NCBI RefSeq assembly: GCF_001580545.1
Contig: NZ_LRBG01000001.1
Span: 1-64,000 of the forward strand
Reading direction: 5' to 3'
Length of the DNA: 64,000 nt
From: Paraburkholderia monticola
Lineage (GTDB): Bacteria > Pseudomonadota > Gammaproteobacteria > Burkholderiales > Burkholderiaceae
Shown: piece by piece, positions 51,717-60,052 of the stretch
How positions within the stretch are numbered: position 1 is the stretch's first letter
Layout of the letters: every line of letters starts with the position of its first letter
Translations under genes and position numbers: made by a program
The notes under the pieces: generated by a model
The model's input: the letters and a program-made list of their open reading frames with translations, nothing else
What the model was told of the DNA's origin: nothing
Database searches by the model: none

Positions 51717-52165
51717 GCGAGCGAACAGTTGAAGCGGCAGACGAACTCAAGATCGTTCTGCACGGCCGCAAAGTGGTGGGTGGCGTGGTTGAAGGTGAAG
51801 CACTCGTCACGCGTGAACAGATTTCGGGTTGGGGTGGTATCGATCCGCGTACGGGCAACATCATCGAAACACGTCACGAACTTCGCGGCCAAAGCTTCGC
51901 GGGCAAGGTGCTCGTGTTTCCGGGTGCGAAGGGATCGTCGGGTTGGTCGAGTCAATTCCATATCGCGCGCCTCATGGGTACTGCCCCGGCTGCGATGTTG
52001 TTCAACCAGATGACGACCAAGATCGCATTGGGTGCCGTGGTGACGCATTCGCCGTCCATGACCGATTTCGACATCGATCCGCTCGACGTGATCGAAACGG
52101 GCGATTGGGTCAAGGTGGATGCGGATCGGGGCATCGTTGAAGTGACTCGGCGCAGGCGGGATTAG
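51713..52165 (+). CDS. Aconitase X small (swivel) subunit, DUF126
   Basis: A 150-residue swivel-domain protein, start ATG 51713 (MSERTVEAADELKIVLHGRKVVGGVVEGEALVT). The DUF126 motifs ISGWGGIDPRTGNI and GTKGSSGWS-like (GAKGSSGWSSQFH) are clear and complete the active site of the large subunit. It overlaps that gene by 4 bases. Confidence 0.92.
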   Translation: MSERTVEAADELKIVLHGRKVVGGVVEGEALVTREQISGWGGIDPRTGNIIETRHELRGQSFAGKVLVFPGAKGSSGWSSQFHIARLMGTAPAAMLFNQMTTKIALGAVVTHSPSMTDFDIDPLDVIETGDWVKVDADRGIVEVTRRRRD

Positions 52166-52189
52166 AAGCAAGACTAAAAGCGGGTTTGA

Positions 52190-53539
52190 ATGCAGCGGGG
52201 GCCTCTCCCGCGCATGCCGGATTTTATGGAGAAGATGGTGGCACGAGAAACCAAAATTGTTCAAAGTAACGAAAAGTCGAAAAGCTGGAAACTGCAAGCG
52301 GACATTTGTATCGTAGGCGCAGGAATCTCCGGCATTTCCGCCGCGCTCGAAGCAGCCAAACTCGGCCGCAAAGTCGTGCTCGTCGATAGCCTTCCGGCGC
52401 TCGGCGGTCAGGCTGTCAATTCGGTTATCGGTACGTTCTGCGGTCTTTTTTCCAATGGGCCGAAGCGCTTCCAGGTCACGCACGGTATTGCCGATGGCAT
52501 CCTGAAGGACCTCGGCGCGCAAGGCGCGCTGACCTACAAGGAAGGCCCGCTCACGACCGTTGTTCTGTATGACGAAGTCGCACTCGCCCGCTGGATCGAC
52601 AAACAGATTCTCGCTTCAGGCGTGACGCTCGTGCTCGGCGCGGTACTGCGTGAAGTGAAACGCGAAGGCTCGCGCGTACAGGAACTCGAAGTCGCAACGC
52701 GCTACGGTGACGTTCGCGTTGCAGCGAATGGCTTCGTTGACGCGAGCGGTGACGCTGCCCTCACCTACCTCGCTGGTTTCGATTGCCAGGAGCCGGTCAC
52801 GCACGTCCAGGGTACGCAGATGTTCGTGGTCGAAGGCCTGGACGAAACGAACCTGCCGACCTACCCGGAATTCCGTGAACGTGTCGAAGCGCGTGCCCAC
52901 GTCTATGGCCTTAAGCGAAAAGACGGTCTCATGTTCTATCTGCGCGGCACTGGCGTCGCCATGGCCAACATGACGCACATCGAAACGCCGCTCGACCCGA
53001 TTGAAGCGTCACGTATCGCCCTGTCGGGCCGCGATCAGGCGGATGTTGCCTATGAATTCCTCAAAGGCGAATACCCGGAAATCTACAAGAATTCCCGTAT
53101 CCGCGCGTACGCACTGCCGGGTATCCGTCAAACGCGCTGGATCGTCGGCGAGCAACAACTGACTTCCGATGACGTTATCCGGGCCGTCAAATTCGACGAT
53201 GCCGTGACGCGTACCTCCTGGCCTATCGAACTGCACGACCGCGCCGATGGTTACGTGTGGGAGCCGTTCGGCGATGACCACCTGCACACGGTCCCGTTCG
53301 GCAGCCTGGTTGTCAAGGGTGCGGAAAACCTGCTCGCCGCTGGTCGCTGTATCGACGCGGATGCGACGGCGTTGTCGAGCGTTCGTGTTATGGGTCCGTG
53401 TATCGCGATGGGCGCGGCCGTAGCGCACGCCTTCGACCTCGCGGACGGCAAGGCCATTTCGGCGGTGGATCGCAAGGCGCTGCGCGAACGCCTGTTCGAC
53501 AACGTGGATCGCATCAATCCTCCACATTTGAACGACTAG
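52190..53539 (+). CDS. FAD-dependent oxidoreductase (PF12831-type)
   Basis: A roughly 440-residue flavoprotein with the ADP-binding motif IVGAGISGISAALEAAKLGRKVVLVDS and the GGQAVNS segment after it. The C-terminal FAD motif NLLAAGRCIDADATALSSVRVMG identifies the FAD_oxidored (PF12831) type, with the YALPGIRQTRWIVGEQQLT segment before it. It likely oxidises a hydroxy or saturated acid. Four in-frame ATGs (52190, 52214, 52226, 52235) precede the fold and no ribosome site decides between them. It is 24 bases after the aconitase X small subunit. Confidence 0.85.
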   Translation: MQRGPLPRMPDFMEKMVARETKIVQSNEKSKSWKLQADICIVGAGISGISAALEAAKLGRKVVLVDSLPALGGQAVNSVIGTFCGLFSNGPKRFQVTHGIADGILKDLGAQGALTYKEGPLTTVVLYDEVALARWIDKQILASGVTLVLGAVLREVKREGSRVQELEVATRYGDVRVAANGFVDASGDAALTYLAGFDCQEPVTHVQGTQMFVVEGLDETNLPTYPEFRERVEARAHVYGLKRKDGLMFYLRGTGVAMANMTHIETPLDPIEASRIALSGRDQADVAYEFLKGEYPEIYKNSRIRAYALPGIRQTRWIVGEQQLTSDDVIRAVKFDDAVTRTSWPIELHDRADGYVWEPFGDDHLHTVPFGSLVVKGAENLLAAGRCIDADATALSSVRVMGPCIAMGAAVAHAFDLADGKAISAVDRKALRERLFDNVDRINPPHLND

Positions 53540-53548
53540 AGCAGCAAA

Positions 53549-53573
53549 GAGCCGACGACTCAGAGTCGCCGGC
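53549..53573 (+). repeat. Intercistronic inverted repeat
   Basis: A near-perfect palindrome (GCCG.CGACTC-A-GAGTCG.CGGC) lies between the FAD oxidoreductase and the second MFS gene. There is no T-run after it, so it is more likely an RNA-stabilising or attenuating hairpin than a terminator. Confidence 0.5.
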
Positions 53574-53641
53574 ATAAAGAAACTCCGCGCAGCGTACTGG
53601 AGATGGCCGGTACCTGACGCGGCGTTCAAACGGAGGAGACA

Positions 53642-55012
53642 ATGACTCAAGCATCAAATGCTGGGCGCACGATCGACGTGTCGCGTCTCATCGAGGAGCA
53701 AAAGGTCGGTTGGTTCGCAGTGGTCGTGATCTTCACGGCATGGCTCATCATGCTCACGGATGGTTACGAACTCGGCGCACTCGCCTACGCCGCACCTTCG
53801 CTCATCAAGTCATGGGGCATTCAACGAAGCGCACTGGGTCCGGTATTCGGCGCGAACATCTTCGGCATCATGGTGGGTTCGATCCTGTTCGGCTGGATCG
53901 GCGACAAGATCGGCCGCAAGCGTGCCATTCTGTTCGGTGCGGTGTTTTACGGTCTTGTCACGCTTTCGACCGTATGGGCAACCACGGTTCACCATCTTCT
54001 GTGGCTGCGATTTGTCGCGGGCGTCGGCATCGGCGGTGCGGTACCCAATGCGTTCGTGCTCGTGTCGGAGTTTGCCCCGAAACGACTGCGCGCCACCTGG
54101 GTGACGACGATGTTCACCGGCTATACGCTGGGTGCGGGTTTTGGCGGCGGTGTTGCTGTCTGGCTCGTGCCTAAATTCGGTTGGACCGCCGTCTTCGTGG
54201 TTGGCGGTCTCGCACCGATCATCGCGGCGTGCATTCTGTCCTTCGTCATGCACGAATCGCTTCGCTATCGGGTGCTTAACAACTGGCCGCAAGCGGGTAT
54301 CAGGAAAACGCTCAAGCGCCTCGCGCCTGGTCTGTCGGTTCCCGCCGATGCAAAGTTCATCGTCAGCGATGAACGCAGCGTGACCAGGTTCAAGGTAAGT
54401 ATGCTGTTCCAGGGCAACCTGCGCCAGATCACCACGACCCTGTGGCTCGCCTACATCGCGAATTCGATGGCGCTGTTTTTCTTGCAGAACTGGCTCCCCG
54501 TCCTGATCGAAGCAACCGGTATCGACGCGCACCATGCCGCGATGATTTCCACGCTGTTCTCTGTCGGTGGCACGGTGGGTAGCCTGGTGCTGATGCGTTT
54601 CATCGATACGAAGGGTGTCAAGCTCGTTACGATCCTTCCGCTTATCGGCTTCCCGCTCGTTGCGGCACTCGGCATGGGCTTCAGTGCAGGTGTGCTCACC
54701 GTGATTGTGTTCGGTGTGGGCTTCTGCGTGTCCGGCACGCAATCGGGCTTGAATGCGGTGGGATCGATGGTCTACCCCACCAGCTTTCGCGCGAAGGGGA
54801 CGGGTACAGCCATCGGCATCGCGAAGATCGGTTCGATTTCCGGCCCGATGATTGGTGGCGCGTTGCTCGCCAGTCATATGCCTGTCGCGCAATTGTTCCA
54901 GTTCGCGGCGATCCCGGTTGCGGCGGTGACCGCGCTGATTTTTATTCTCGGACGCGCATACCGTGGCTCAGATGACATTTCCGAAGAAGTCGTAGCGGAA
55001 GCTGCTCATTAA
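53642..55012 (+). CDS. MFS transporter, AAHS family, copy 2
   Basis: A 456-residue, 12-helix symporter with the same AAHS marks (MLTDGYELGALAYAAP and WIGDKIGRKRAIL). It resembles the first MFS gene along its whole length, including the PNAF/PNAIAYMTDFAPK-type and SGTQSGLNAVGS segments, so the pair arose by duplication. A GGAGGAG site precedes ATG 53642. It may bring in a second related acid or work in the opposite direction. Confidence 0.9.
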   Translation: MTQASNAGRTIDVSRLIEEQKVGWFAVVVIFTAWLIMLTDGYELGALAYAAPSLIKSWGIQRSALGPVFGANIFGIMVGSILFGWIGDKIGRKRAILFGAVFYGLVTLSTVWATTVHHLLWLRFVAGVGIGGAVPNAFVLVSEFAPKRLRATWVTTMFTGYTLGAGFGGGVAVWLVPKFGWTAVFVVGGLAPIIAACILSFVMHESLRYRVLNNWPQAGIRKTLKRLAPGLSVPADAKFIVSDERSVTRFKVSMLFQGNLRQITTTLWLAYIANSMALFFLQNWLPVLIEATGIDAHHAAMISTLFSVGGTVGSLVLMRFIDTKGVKLVTILPLIGFPLVAALGMGFSAGVLTVIVFGVGFCVSGTQSGLNAVGSMVYPTSFRAKGTGTAIGIAKIGSISGPMIGGALLASHMPVAQLFQFAAIPVAAVTALIFILGRAYRGSDDISEEVVAEAAH

Positions 55013-55040
55013 CGCGCTATGGGTACCTCTTATTACTAAG

Positions 55041-55070
55041 TTTTACTAATTCAATACCAATTAAGTAAAA
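55041..55070. promoter_or_regulatory. AT-rich inverted repeat upstream of the porin
   Basis: TTTTACTAATT and AATTAAGTAAAA are near-perfect inverted copies around a 7-base centre. It lies 27 bases before the porin ATG in an otherwise GC-rich locus. It may be an operator or a promoter element; no T-run follows, so it is not a terminator. Confidence 0.55.
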
Positions 55071-55096
55071 CAACTATTCCATCTAGAGGAAACACA

Positions 55097-56287
55097 ATGA
55101 AGGTTGCAATCTGTGCCGCTGCGGTCCTGGCCGCATGCGCGACGCCGATGATGGCTCAAGCGCAAAGCTCGGTGACGTTGTACGGCATTATCGACAACGG
55201 TATTGCCTATACAAACTCAGTCGCCTCCTCGATCACGACGCAAGGTGCATCGCGCTGGTCGATGCAAACCGGCTGGGGTAGCGGTGACCGCGTTGGCTTC
55301 ACTGGTCGTGAAGACCTCGGCGGTGGGCTCGCCGCAGTTTTCACGCTCGAAATGGGCTTCAGTGCCGTGAACGGCACTTCGTCGCAAGGGGGCCGTCTGT
55401 TCGGTCGTCAGGCGTTCGTCGGGCTGGATTCGAATACGTATGGGCGCTTCACGATGGGTCGCCAATACGACTTCACATTCGACTACATCGCCCCGATGCT
55501 CTCGTGGCTTCAGTTCGGCAGTATCTACGGCGCGCACGTTGGCGACGTGGACAACACGTTCCAGACGGTACGTCTGAACAACACCGTCAAATATGAAGTC
55601 AGCCCGCTGCAAGGCTTGAAACTCGGCGCGATCTACGCTTTCAGTAATCAGGCGGGCGGCCCGGACGGTCAAGGTTTCGCCAATAACCGCGCGTTCGGCT
55701 TTGGTGCCACGTACAAGCGCGGCGGCTTGCACGCGGCAGCAACTTACCTGCAACTGGATCAGCCTTCCGCGGGTCAACCTGGCGGCAGCAACCCGAACGG
55801 CGCGAACGGCGGTGAGTACACTTTCTCGACGGCCATCTTCTACAACGCGGGTTTTGTGGAGCGTCAACGCATCGCGGCTGTCGGCGCCGGTTATGACTTC
55901 GGCCAGCTGTCGGTGAACGCCGTTTTTACCGATACACATCTGAACTACAGGGGTGATCAATCCACGCGCGTGGACAATTACGAAGTCAATACAAGGTACA
56001 TGTTCACACCGGCGATTTCGGCGGGTATTGGCTACATCTTCACCGATGCATCGGGCTTCACAGGCACCGGTGCGACGTCGTACGCGAGTGGCAGTCATCC
56101 GCGCTGGCATCAGGTCAATGCTGGGGCCTCCTATCTTCTGTCCAAACGCACCGATCTGCACGCGTCCGTCGTTTTCCAACGCCAGGCCGGTGACGCGGAG
56201 GCAACCGCCATCAACTTCTTCGGTCCGGCTGGTACGAACCAGAAAAACCAGATCGCGATTTTGGCGGGACTCCGTCATCGGTTCTGA
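55097..56287 (+). CDS. Gram-negative outer-membrane porin
   Basis: A 396-residue trimeric-type porin with a signal peptide (MKVAICAAAVLAACATPMMAQAQ) and the Burkholderia-porin mature start SSVTLYGIIDNGIAY. The C-terminal strand ends with phenylalanine (GLRHRF), as needed for BAM-dependent insertion. It lies just after the second MFS gene and is the likely outer-membrane entry for the substrate of the cluster. A GAGGAAA ribosome site precedes the ATG. Confidence 0.93.
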   Translation: MKVAICAAAVLAACATPMMAQAQSSVTLYGIIDNGIAYTNSVASSITTQGASRWSMQTGWGSGDRVGFTGREDLGGGLAAVFTLEMGFSAVNGTSSQGGRLFGRQAFVGLDSNTYGRFTMGRQYDFTFDYIAPMLSWLQFGSIYGAHVGDVDNTFQTVRLNNTVKYEVSPLQGLKLGAIYAFSNQAGGPDGQGFANNRAFGFGATYKRGGLHAAATYLQLDQPSAGQPGGSNPNGANGGEYTFSTAIFYNAGFVERQRIAAVGAGYDFGQLSVNAVFTDTHLNYRGDQSTRVDNYEVNTRYMFTPAISAGIGYIFTDASGFTGTGATSYASGSHPRWHQVNAGASYLLSKRTDLHASVVFQRQAGDAEATAINFFGPAGTNQKNQIAILAGLRHRF

Positions 56288-56800
56288 TACGACGCGTCGC
56301 GAGGTTTGCGTCCGCAATGACAAATTGCGGACGTAACCGATGCAGAAACATCCATTTCTGGTGGCAGAGGCTCTTACGGCGCGCCAGAGCGGACGACAAT
56401 CTACACAGCGCGTTGAGTGAAGGCGAATGATGTCCGCCTCATACCGATGTCGCGAAGACGGCTTACCGGAGCAGAAAGATAGACTCCGGCGCGCCGGGCT
56501 GCACCAGCTCACGCTCATGCCTGTCGATCCACGGCTGCGCCGCCTGGCGCCGGTCGAAGTCTTCGACTCCGTGTGGACGACCTTCCCGCCTGCCTTCAGA
56601 CGTATCTGCACGGTGTAGCGTATACTCCTGTCCGTGCGCTCCCGCGCCGATATCGTTCCATCGTTTTCCCGGTGCTACAGGCCAGATCTCGGTCCCACCT
56701 CGTAGCGCTCGACCGAAAACCACTGGAAATCGCACCGAAACCGCGTGCAATCACCCAACACCCAAACACCCGCCAAGCCCAGTACTGGCGCCGAAACACA
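56288..56800. other. Gap between porin and dusA
   Basis: About 510 bases with no intact gene. It includes the frameshifted remnant listed at 56463-56623 on the minus strand. The porin terminator is not obvious. The last 180 bases should hold the dusA promoter. Confidence 0.4.
56463..56623 (-). pseudogene. Remnant of a small conserved protein, one frameshift
   Basis: On the minus strand two pieces in different frames join into one protein-like chain: RYTVQIRLKAGGKVVHTE (from about 56623) and then VEDFDRRQAAQPWIDRHERELVQPGA...SIFLLR ending at a stop at 56463. A one-base shift near 56570 separates them, and the codon where a start would be expected reads ATA. The joined chain of about 54 residues has normal protein composition, unlike the neighbouring frames. 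I do not know a family name. A sequencing error would be an alternative to decay. Confidence 0.45.
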
Positions 56801-57790
56801 ATGAATTCAAGCCCTCGCCGAATTTCCGTAGCACCGATGATGGACTGGACGGACCGTCATTGCCGCTCACTGCATCGGATGATTTCGCGCCATACGTGGC
56901 TCTACACGGAAATGGTGACGACCGGTGCGCTGCTGCACGGCGACGTGCCGCGTCATCTCGCGTTTACACCCGACGAAGCGCCGGTCGCGCTGCAGCTCGG
57001 TGGCAGCGAGCCCGACGATCTGGCACGCTCGGCGAAGCTCGGGGAGCGATGGGGTTACGACGAAATCAACCTCAATTGCGGCTGTCCGTCGGAGCGCGTG
57101 CAACGCGGCGCGTTCGGCGCATGCCTGATGAACGAGCCGCAACTCGTCGCCGACTGCGTGAAGGCGATGCGCGACGTCGTGTCCGTGCCGGTCACGGTCA
57201 AACACCGGATCGGTGTCGATGCGGTCGAGGAATACGGCTTCGTGCGGGATTTCGTCGGCACGATTGCCGAGGCCGGCTGCGAGGTCTTTATCGTTCATGC
57301 GCGCAACGCGATCCTGAAGGGCTTGAGCCCGAAGGAAAATCGTGAGATTCCGCCGCTCAAGTACGACTACGCGTATCAACTGAAGCGCGATTTTCCGCAA
57401 TTGGAGATCATCATCAATGGCGGCATCAAGACGCTCGATGAAGTCGAGACGCATCTTCAGCATGTCGACGGCGTGATGCTCGGGCGTGAGGCGTATCACA
57501 ACCCCTACTTGCTCGCCGAGGTCGACTCGCGCTTCTATGGGTCGGCACAGGCGCCCCTCACGCGCGATCAGGTCGAAGCGAAGCTGATCGAGTATTGCGC
57601 GAGCGAAATGGCGCGCGGCACCTATCTCGGCGCGATCACGCGACATGCGCTCGGGCTCTATCGCGGCGAAGCAGGCGCACGCGGCTGGCGCCGAGTTTTG
57701 TCCGACAGCAAGCGGCTCGCGGCCCGCGATCTGACCATCTTCGACGAAGCAAGACAGCATCTGCGCGAGCCCGTCGAGATTTTTGAATAA
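56801..57790 (+). CDS. dusA: tRNA-dihydrouridine(20/20a) synthase DusA
   Basis: A 329-residue FMN enzyme, start ATG 56801 (MNSSPRRISVAPMMDWTDRHCR). The DusA-specific APMMDWTDRH motif, the conserved cysteine of NCGCPSERVQ (C95) and the IPPLKYDYAYQLKRDFP segment are all present. It reduces uridines in the D-loop of tRNAs. It lies 100 bases upstream of the tRNA-His gene. Confidence 0.95.
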   Translation: MNSSPRRISVAPMMDWTDRHCRSLHRMISRHTWLYTEMVTTGALLHGDVPRHLAFTPDEAPVALQLGGSEPDDLARSAKLGERWGYDEINLNCGCPSERVQRGAFGACLMNEPQLVADCVKAMRDVVSVPVTVKHRIGVDAVEEYGFVRDFVGTIAEAGCEVFIVHARNAILKGLSPKENREIPPLKYDYAYQLKRDFPQLEIIINGGIKTLDEVETHLQHVDGVMLGREAYHNPYLLAEVDSRFYGSAQAPLTRDQVEAKLIEYCASEMARGTYLGAITRHALGLYRGEAGARGWRRVLSDSKRLAARDLTIFDEARQHLREPVEIFE

Positions 57791-57890
57791 AGGTTGAATT
57801 AAGGACTAGGCAAACGCAAATCTAGTCCCTATAATCTCGTTTCTTCGTCGGCGAGACAGCTTTTTCAAGCAAGTCAAGCAGATGTTAGTG

Positions 57891-57966
57891 GTGGCTGTAG
57901 CTCAGTTGGTAGAGTCCAGGATTGTGATTCCTGTCGTCGTGGGTTCGAGTCCCATCAGCCACCCCA
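57891..57966 (+). tRNA. tRNA-His (anticodon GTG)
   Basis: A complete cloverleaf: acceptor GTGGCTG pairs with CAGCCAC, the D-arm holds GCTCAGTTGGTAGAG, the anticodon loop reads TTGTGAT and the T-arm GTGGGTTCGAGTCCCAT. The CCA end is encoded. A G at 57890 is the special G-1 opposite the C discriminator, typical of tRNA-His. tRNA 3' ends are common integration sites, and accessory DNA follows directly. Confidence 0.97.
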
Positions 57967-57981
57967 AGAATTCAAGCACTT

Positions 57982-58010
57982 AGCCCGGTTTCGATGACCG
58001 GGCTTTTTGC
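57982..58010 (+). terminator. Rho-independent terminator after tRNA-His
   Basis: The stem AGCCCGGT, loop TTCGATG, ACCGGGCT followed by TTTT ends the tRNA transcript 15 bases after the CCA. Confidence 0.9.
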
Positions 58011-58059
58011 TTTCTAGAGCCGTGTAGGCACCACGTAGGCGCTGCCAGGAAACGACGGC

Positions 58060-58368
58060 CTATTCGTCCAGGTGCTTCACCACCTCCGAGAGGACGAGTT
58101 CGAGCTTCGCGTTCGCCTCATCCTCGTCCATTCCCTGCTCGATGCTGATACGCGCGGCCAGCGTCATCTTCGCGGCATGCATGAGCAGTTGGAAAGCGTT
58201 CTCGTGCAGGAAGGATTCCGCAAGGTGTTCGGCCTGTCTCCCGATGATGACGGCGATGTTGTCGCCCTCGAAGCCGGGCGTGTGAGAGTTCATCTGCGTC
58301 CGCAAGTCTATGCAGAAGTCACGCAGGCCGTGGACTATCTCGATTGATGTCTCGTGCTCCTCTTTCAT
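58060..58368 (-). CDS. Hypothetical protein at the start of the accessory region
   Basis: A 102-residue, acidic, helix-rich protein (MKEEHETSIEIVHGLRDFCIDLRTQMNSHTPGF). No domain is recognised. The C-terminal half (AAKMTLAARISIEQGMDEDEANAKLELVLSEVV) looks like a two-helix hairpin. It points towards the tRNA and is the first gene of the accessory region. Confidence 0.65.
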   Translation of the reverse strand: MKEEHETSIEIVHGLRDFCIDLRTQMNSHTPGFEGDNIAVIIGRQAEHLAESFLHENAFQLLMHAAKMTLAARISIEQGMDEDEANAKLELVLSEVVKHLDE

Positions 58369-58450
58369 CGTGCCCCCGTTGGTTTAAGTCGTCGGCCCCA
58401 ATCGTACCCGCGATGATTTCGGTTCGGTTGCGCGTGAGTCTTGAATGACT

Positions 58451-59188
58451 TTAACGTACAACGGTCTTGTTGAGCACGCCCTGCCAGTCCTTGTTCATGG
58501 AAGCAAAGACCGACTCAAAATGACCATCTGAAAATTTTGCGACCTCTCCAAACTGGCGGGCGGCATCCATAAGCACCATCAGGGCGGTAGAGAAAATCGA
58601 CTGCACGAAGGTCGGATCGTCCTCCTGCTTGAATACCATCCCGCTGTCGCCCTGGTGTCGGAATGCAAGAACCGCCAGGTCATTGTGCGAGAATCCACAA
58701 AGCAGCGCGTATGGGCCGACGAGATGGAAAAGCCCAGTATTTCCGAATTCCTTACTGATCTTCTTCGGCCGATATTTGCCGGCATGTAACGAACTGAACT
58801 CCGACAAGCATTCGTCGAGGAGGATTCTGATTGGTTGCTTCCAGTCATCGGGAATGTTGGGGTCTCCGATAAGTCCCTCGTAAACCCGCTTTTCTCCATG
58901 TAGCTTGTCGTAACGCAACTGATTCACGTAGCTACAATCGGTCTCAAGCTTTCGCATGACAACAAGTGCTTCGATCATGGAGCGAACATGAGTAGCAGCG
59001 TGAGTGCTCATGTGTGCGTTTCCGAGCCGTAATGCCGCCTCAAACTGCTCCGCAATAGTCAACACAAGCACAACACGCATGCGGTCGGGCCCACCCTTTG
59101 GAGGACGCGCCCGCACGATCAGATCTCGCATGGCGTCCAGAATTCGGCCCAATGTATTGAGAAAATCCCCCACTTTTACCGTGTCCAT
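58451..59188 (-). CDS. DUF5677-like hypothetical protein
   Basis: A 245-residue soluble helical protein, start ATG 59188 (MDTVKVGDFLNTLGRILDAMRDLIVRARPP) with an AAGGA site. The AALRLGNAHMSTHAATHVRSMIEALVVMRKL segment and the later LLCGFSHNDLAVLAF resemble DUF5677 proteins, a family of unknown role with some HEPN-like features. It is divergent from the next gene with 74 bases between starts, so they may share regulation. Confidence 0.65.
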   Translation of the reverse strand: MDTVKVGDFLNTLGRILDAMRDLIVRARPPKGGPDRMRVVLVLTIAEQFEAALRLGNAHMSTHAATHVRSMIEALVVMRKLETDCSYVNQLRYDKLHGEKRVYEGLIGDPNIPDDWKQPIRILLDECLSEFSSLHAGKYRPKKISKEFGNTGLFHLVGPYALLCGFSHNDLAVLAFRHQGDSGMVFKQEDDPTFVQSIFSTALMVLMDAARQFGEVAKFSDGHFESVFASMNKDWQGVLNKTVVR

Positions 59189-59262
59189 TGGTGAGTCCTT
59201 CCTTTCCGAACTGGCCTTCCTGAGACGTAGAATACAGGTCATAAGGGAAATAGGAGGCAAGA

Positions 59263-60003
59263 TTGGAGGTCAAATATTTTCTCGAACGACGCACAAGATT
59301 CATCCGCGATTTCTACGACCAGTCTGCGGCTCCTTTCCTCGAAGTGGTCAGAAAGATTGAGGCCAAGGAAGCACCTTTCGAAACGCCGTCAGACTACGGC
59401 TACGACGAAGAAGGCGAATACATCGGAACGGATGAACCCGCGTTCATGGCCGAGTGGGAGAATGCGCAGTACGCTATCCAGATTCAGGGCCGCGCTTGTC
59501 TGTCTATGCTCGCTGCATCGCTAAATCTCTACTTCTCGACCTGGGCGCACCAGCTAGGCGTGAAACCATTCAAAAAGAAGAAAGGCGAAGGTTGGCTTCA
59601 GGCGTACCAAAACGCGCTCGGTGAACGGGCGGGAATCGTTTGGGGCGACACCCCGGTACACCTTGACTTGATCGAGCAGATTGTACTTGCCCGCAACCGG
59701 GACCAGCATCCCGACAATATCTCTGCGTTGGACGTCCGTCACAGCGAAGATGATTTGAAAACTCATCCAAAGAATTTCTTCATCAGCGAGAGTGAAGCTG
59801 AAATGCTCCAGGCTATAGGCGGTGGCAAGGCCGCCGAAAACGAAAGTGTTAGATGGATTCTTACACCGGTTGTTAGCGTAGATCGGGATAAGCTGTTTGC
59901 CGCTATCGACGCAGTTGAAGAACTGTGTGATTGGCTTGAAGAACAATTTTTTGAGGCAAAATACCCTGATTCCACCGCTAGGCGACTGACTCGCGATTTA
60001 TAG
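59263..60003 (+). CDS. Unrecognised protein with a HEPN-like Rx4H motif
   Basis: A 246-residue protein starting at TTG 59263, seven bases after a GGAGG ribosome site. It is acidic and mostly helical. Residues 144-149 (RNRDQH) match the RNase-type Rx4-6H motif of HEPN domains, preceded by a helical EQIVLA stretch, as in such domains. The N-terminal third has a DYGYDEEGEY acidic segment. HEPN assignment rests on this motif only. A DUF2971 gene follows 50 bases later in the same direction. Confidence 0.6.
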   Translation: MEVKYFLERRTRFIRDFYDQSAAPFLEVVRKIEAKEAPFETPSDYGYDEEGEYIGTDEPAFMAEWENAQYAIQIQGRACLSMLAASLNLYFSTWAHQLGVKPFKKKKGEGWLQAYQNALGERAGIVWGDTPVHLDLIEQIVLARNRDQHPDNISALDVRHSEDDLKTHPKNFFISESEAEMLQAIGGGKAAENESVRWILTPVVSVDRDKLFAAIDAVEELCDWLEEQFFEAKYPDSTARRLTRDL

Positions 60004-60052
60004 GCAAGTTCGAAATTTCGGGGCGGCTTACAACAACTAAAAGGAGGATTCC

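Noticed and set aside
50430..52165. Aconitase X taken as proof of hydroxyproline breakdown
   Set aside because: No proline racemase, pyrroline reductase or hydroxyproline-specific neighbour is present, so the substrate is left open.
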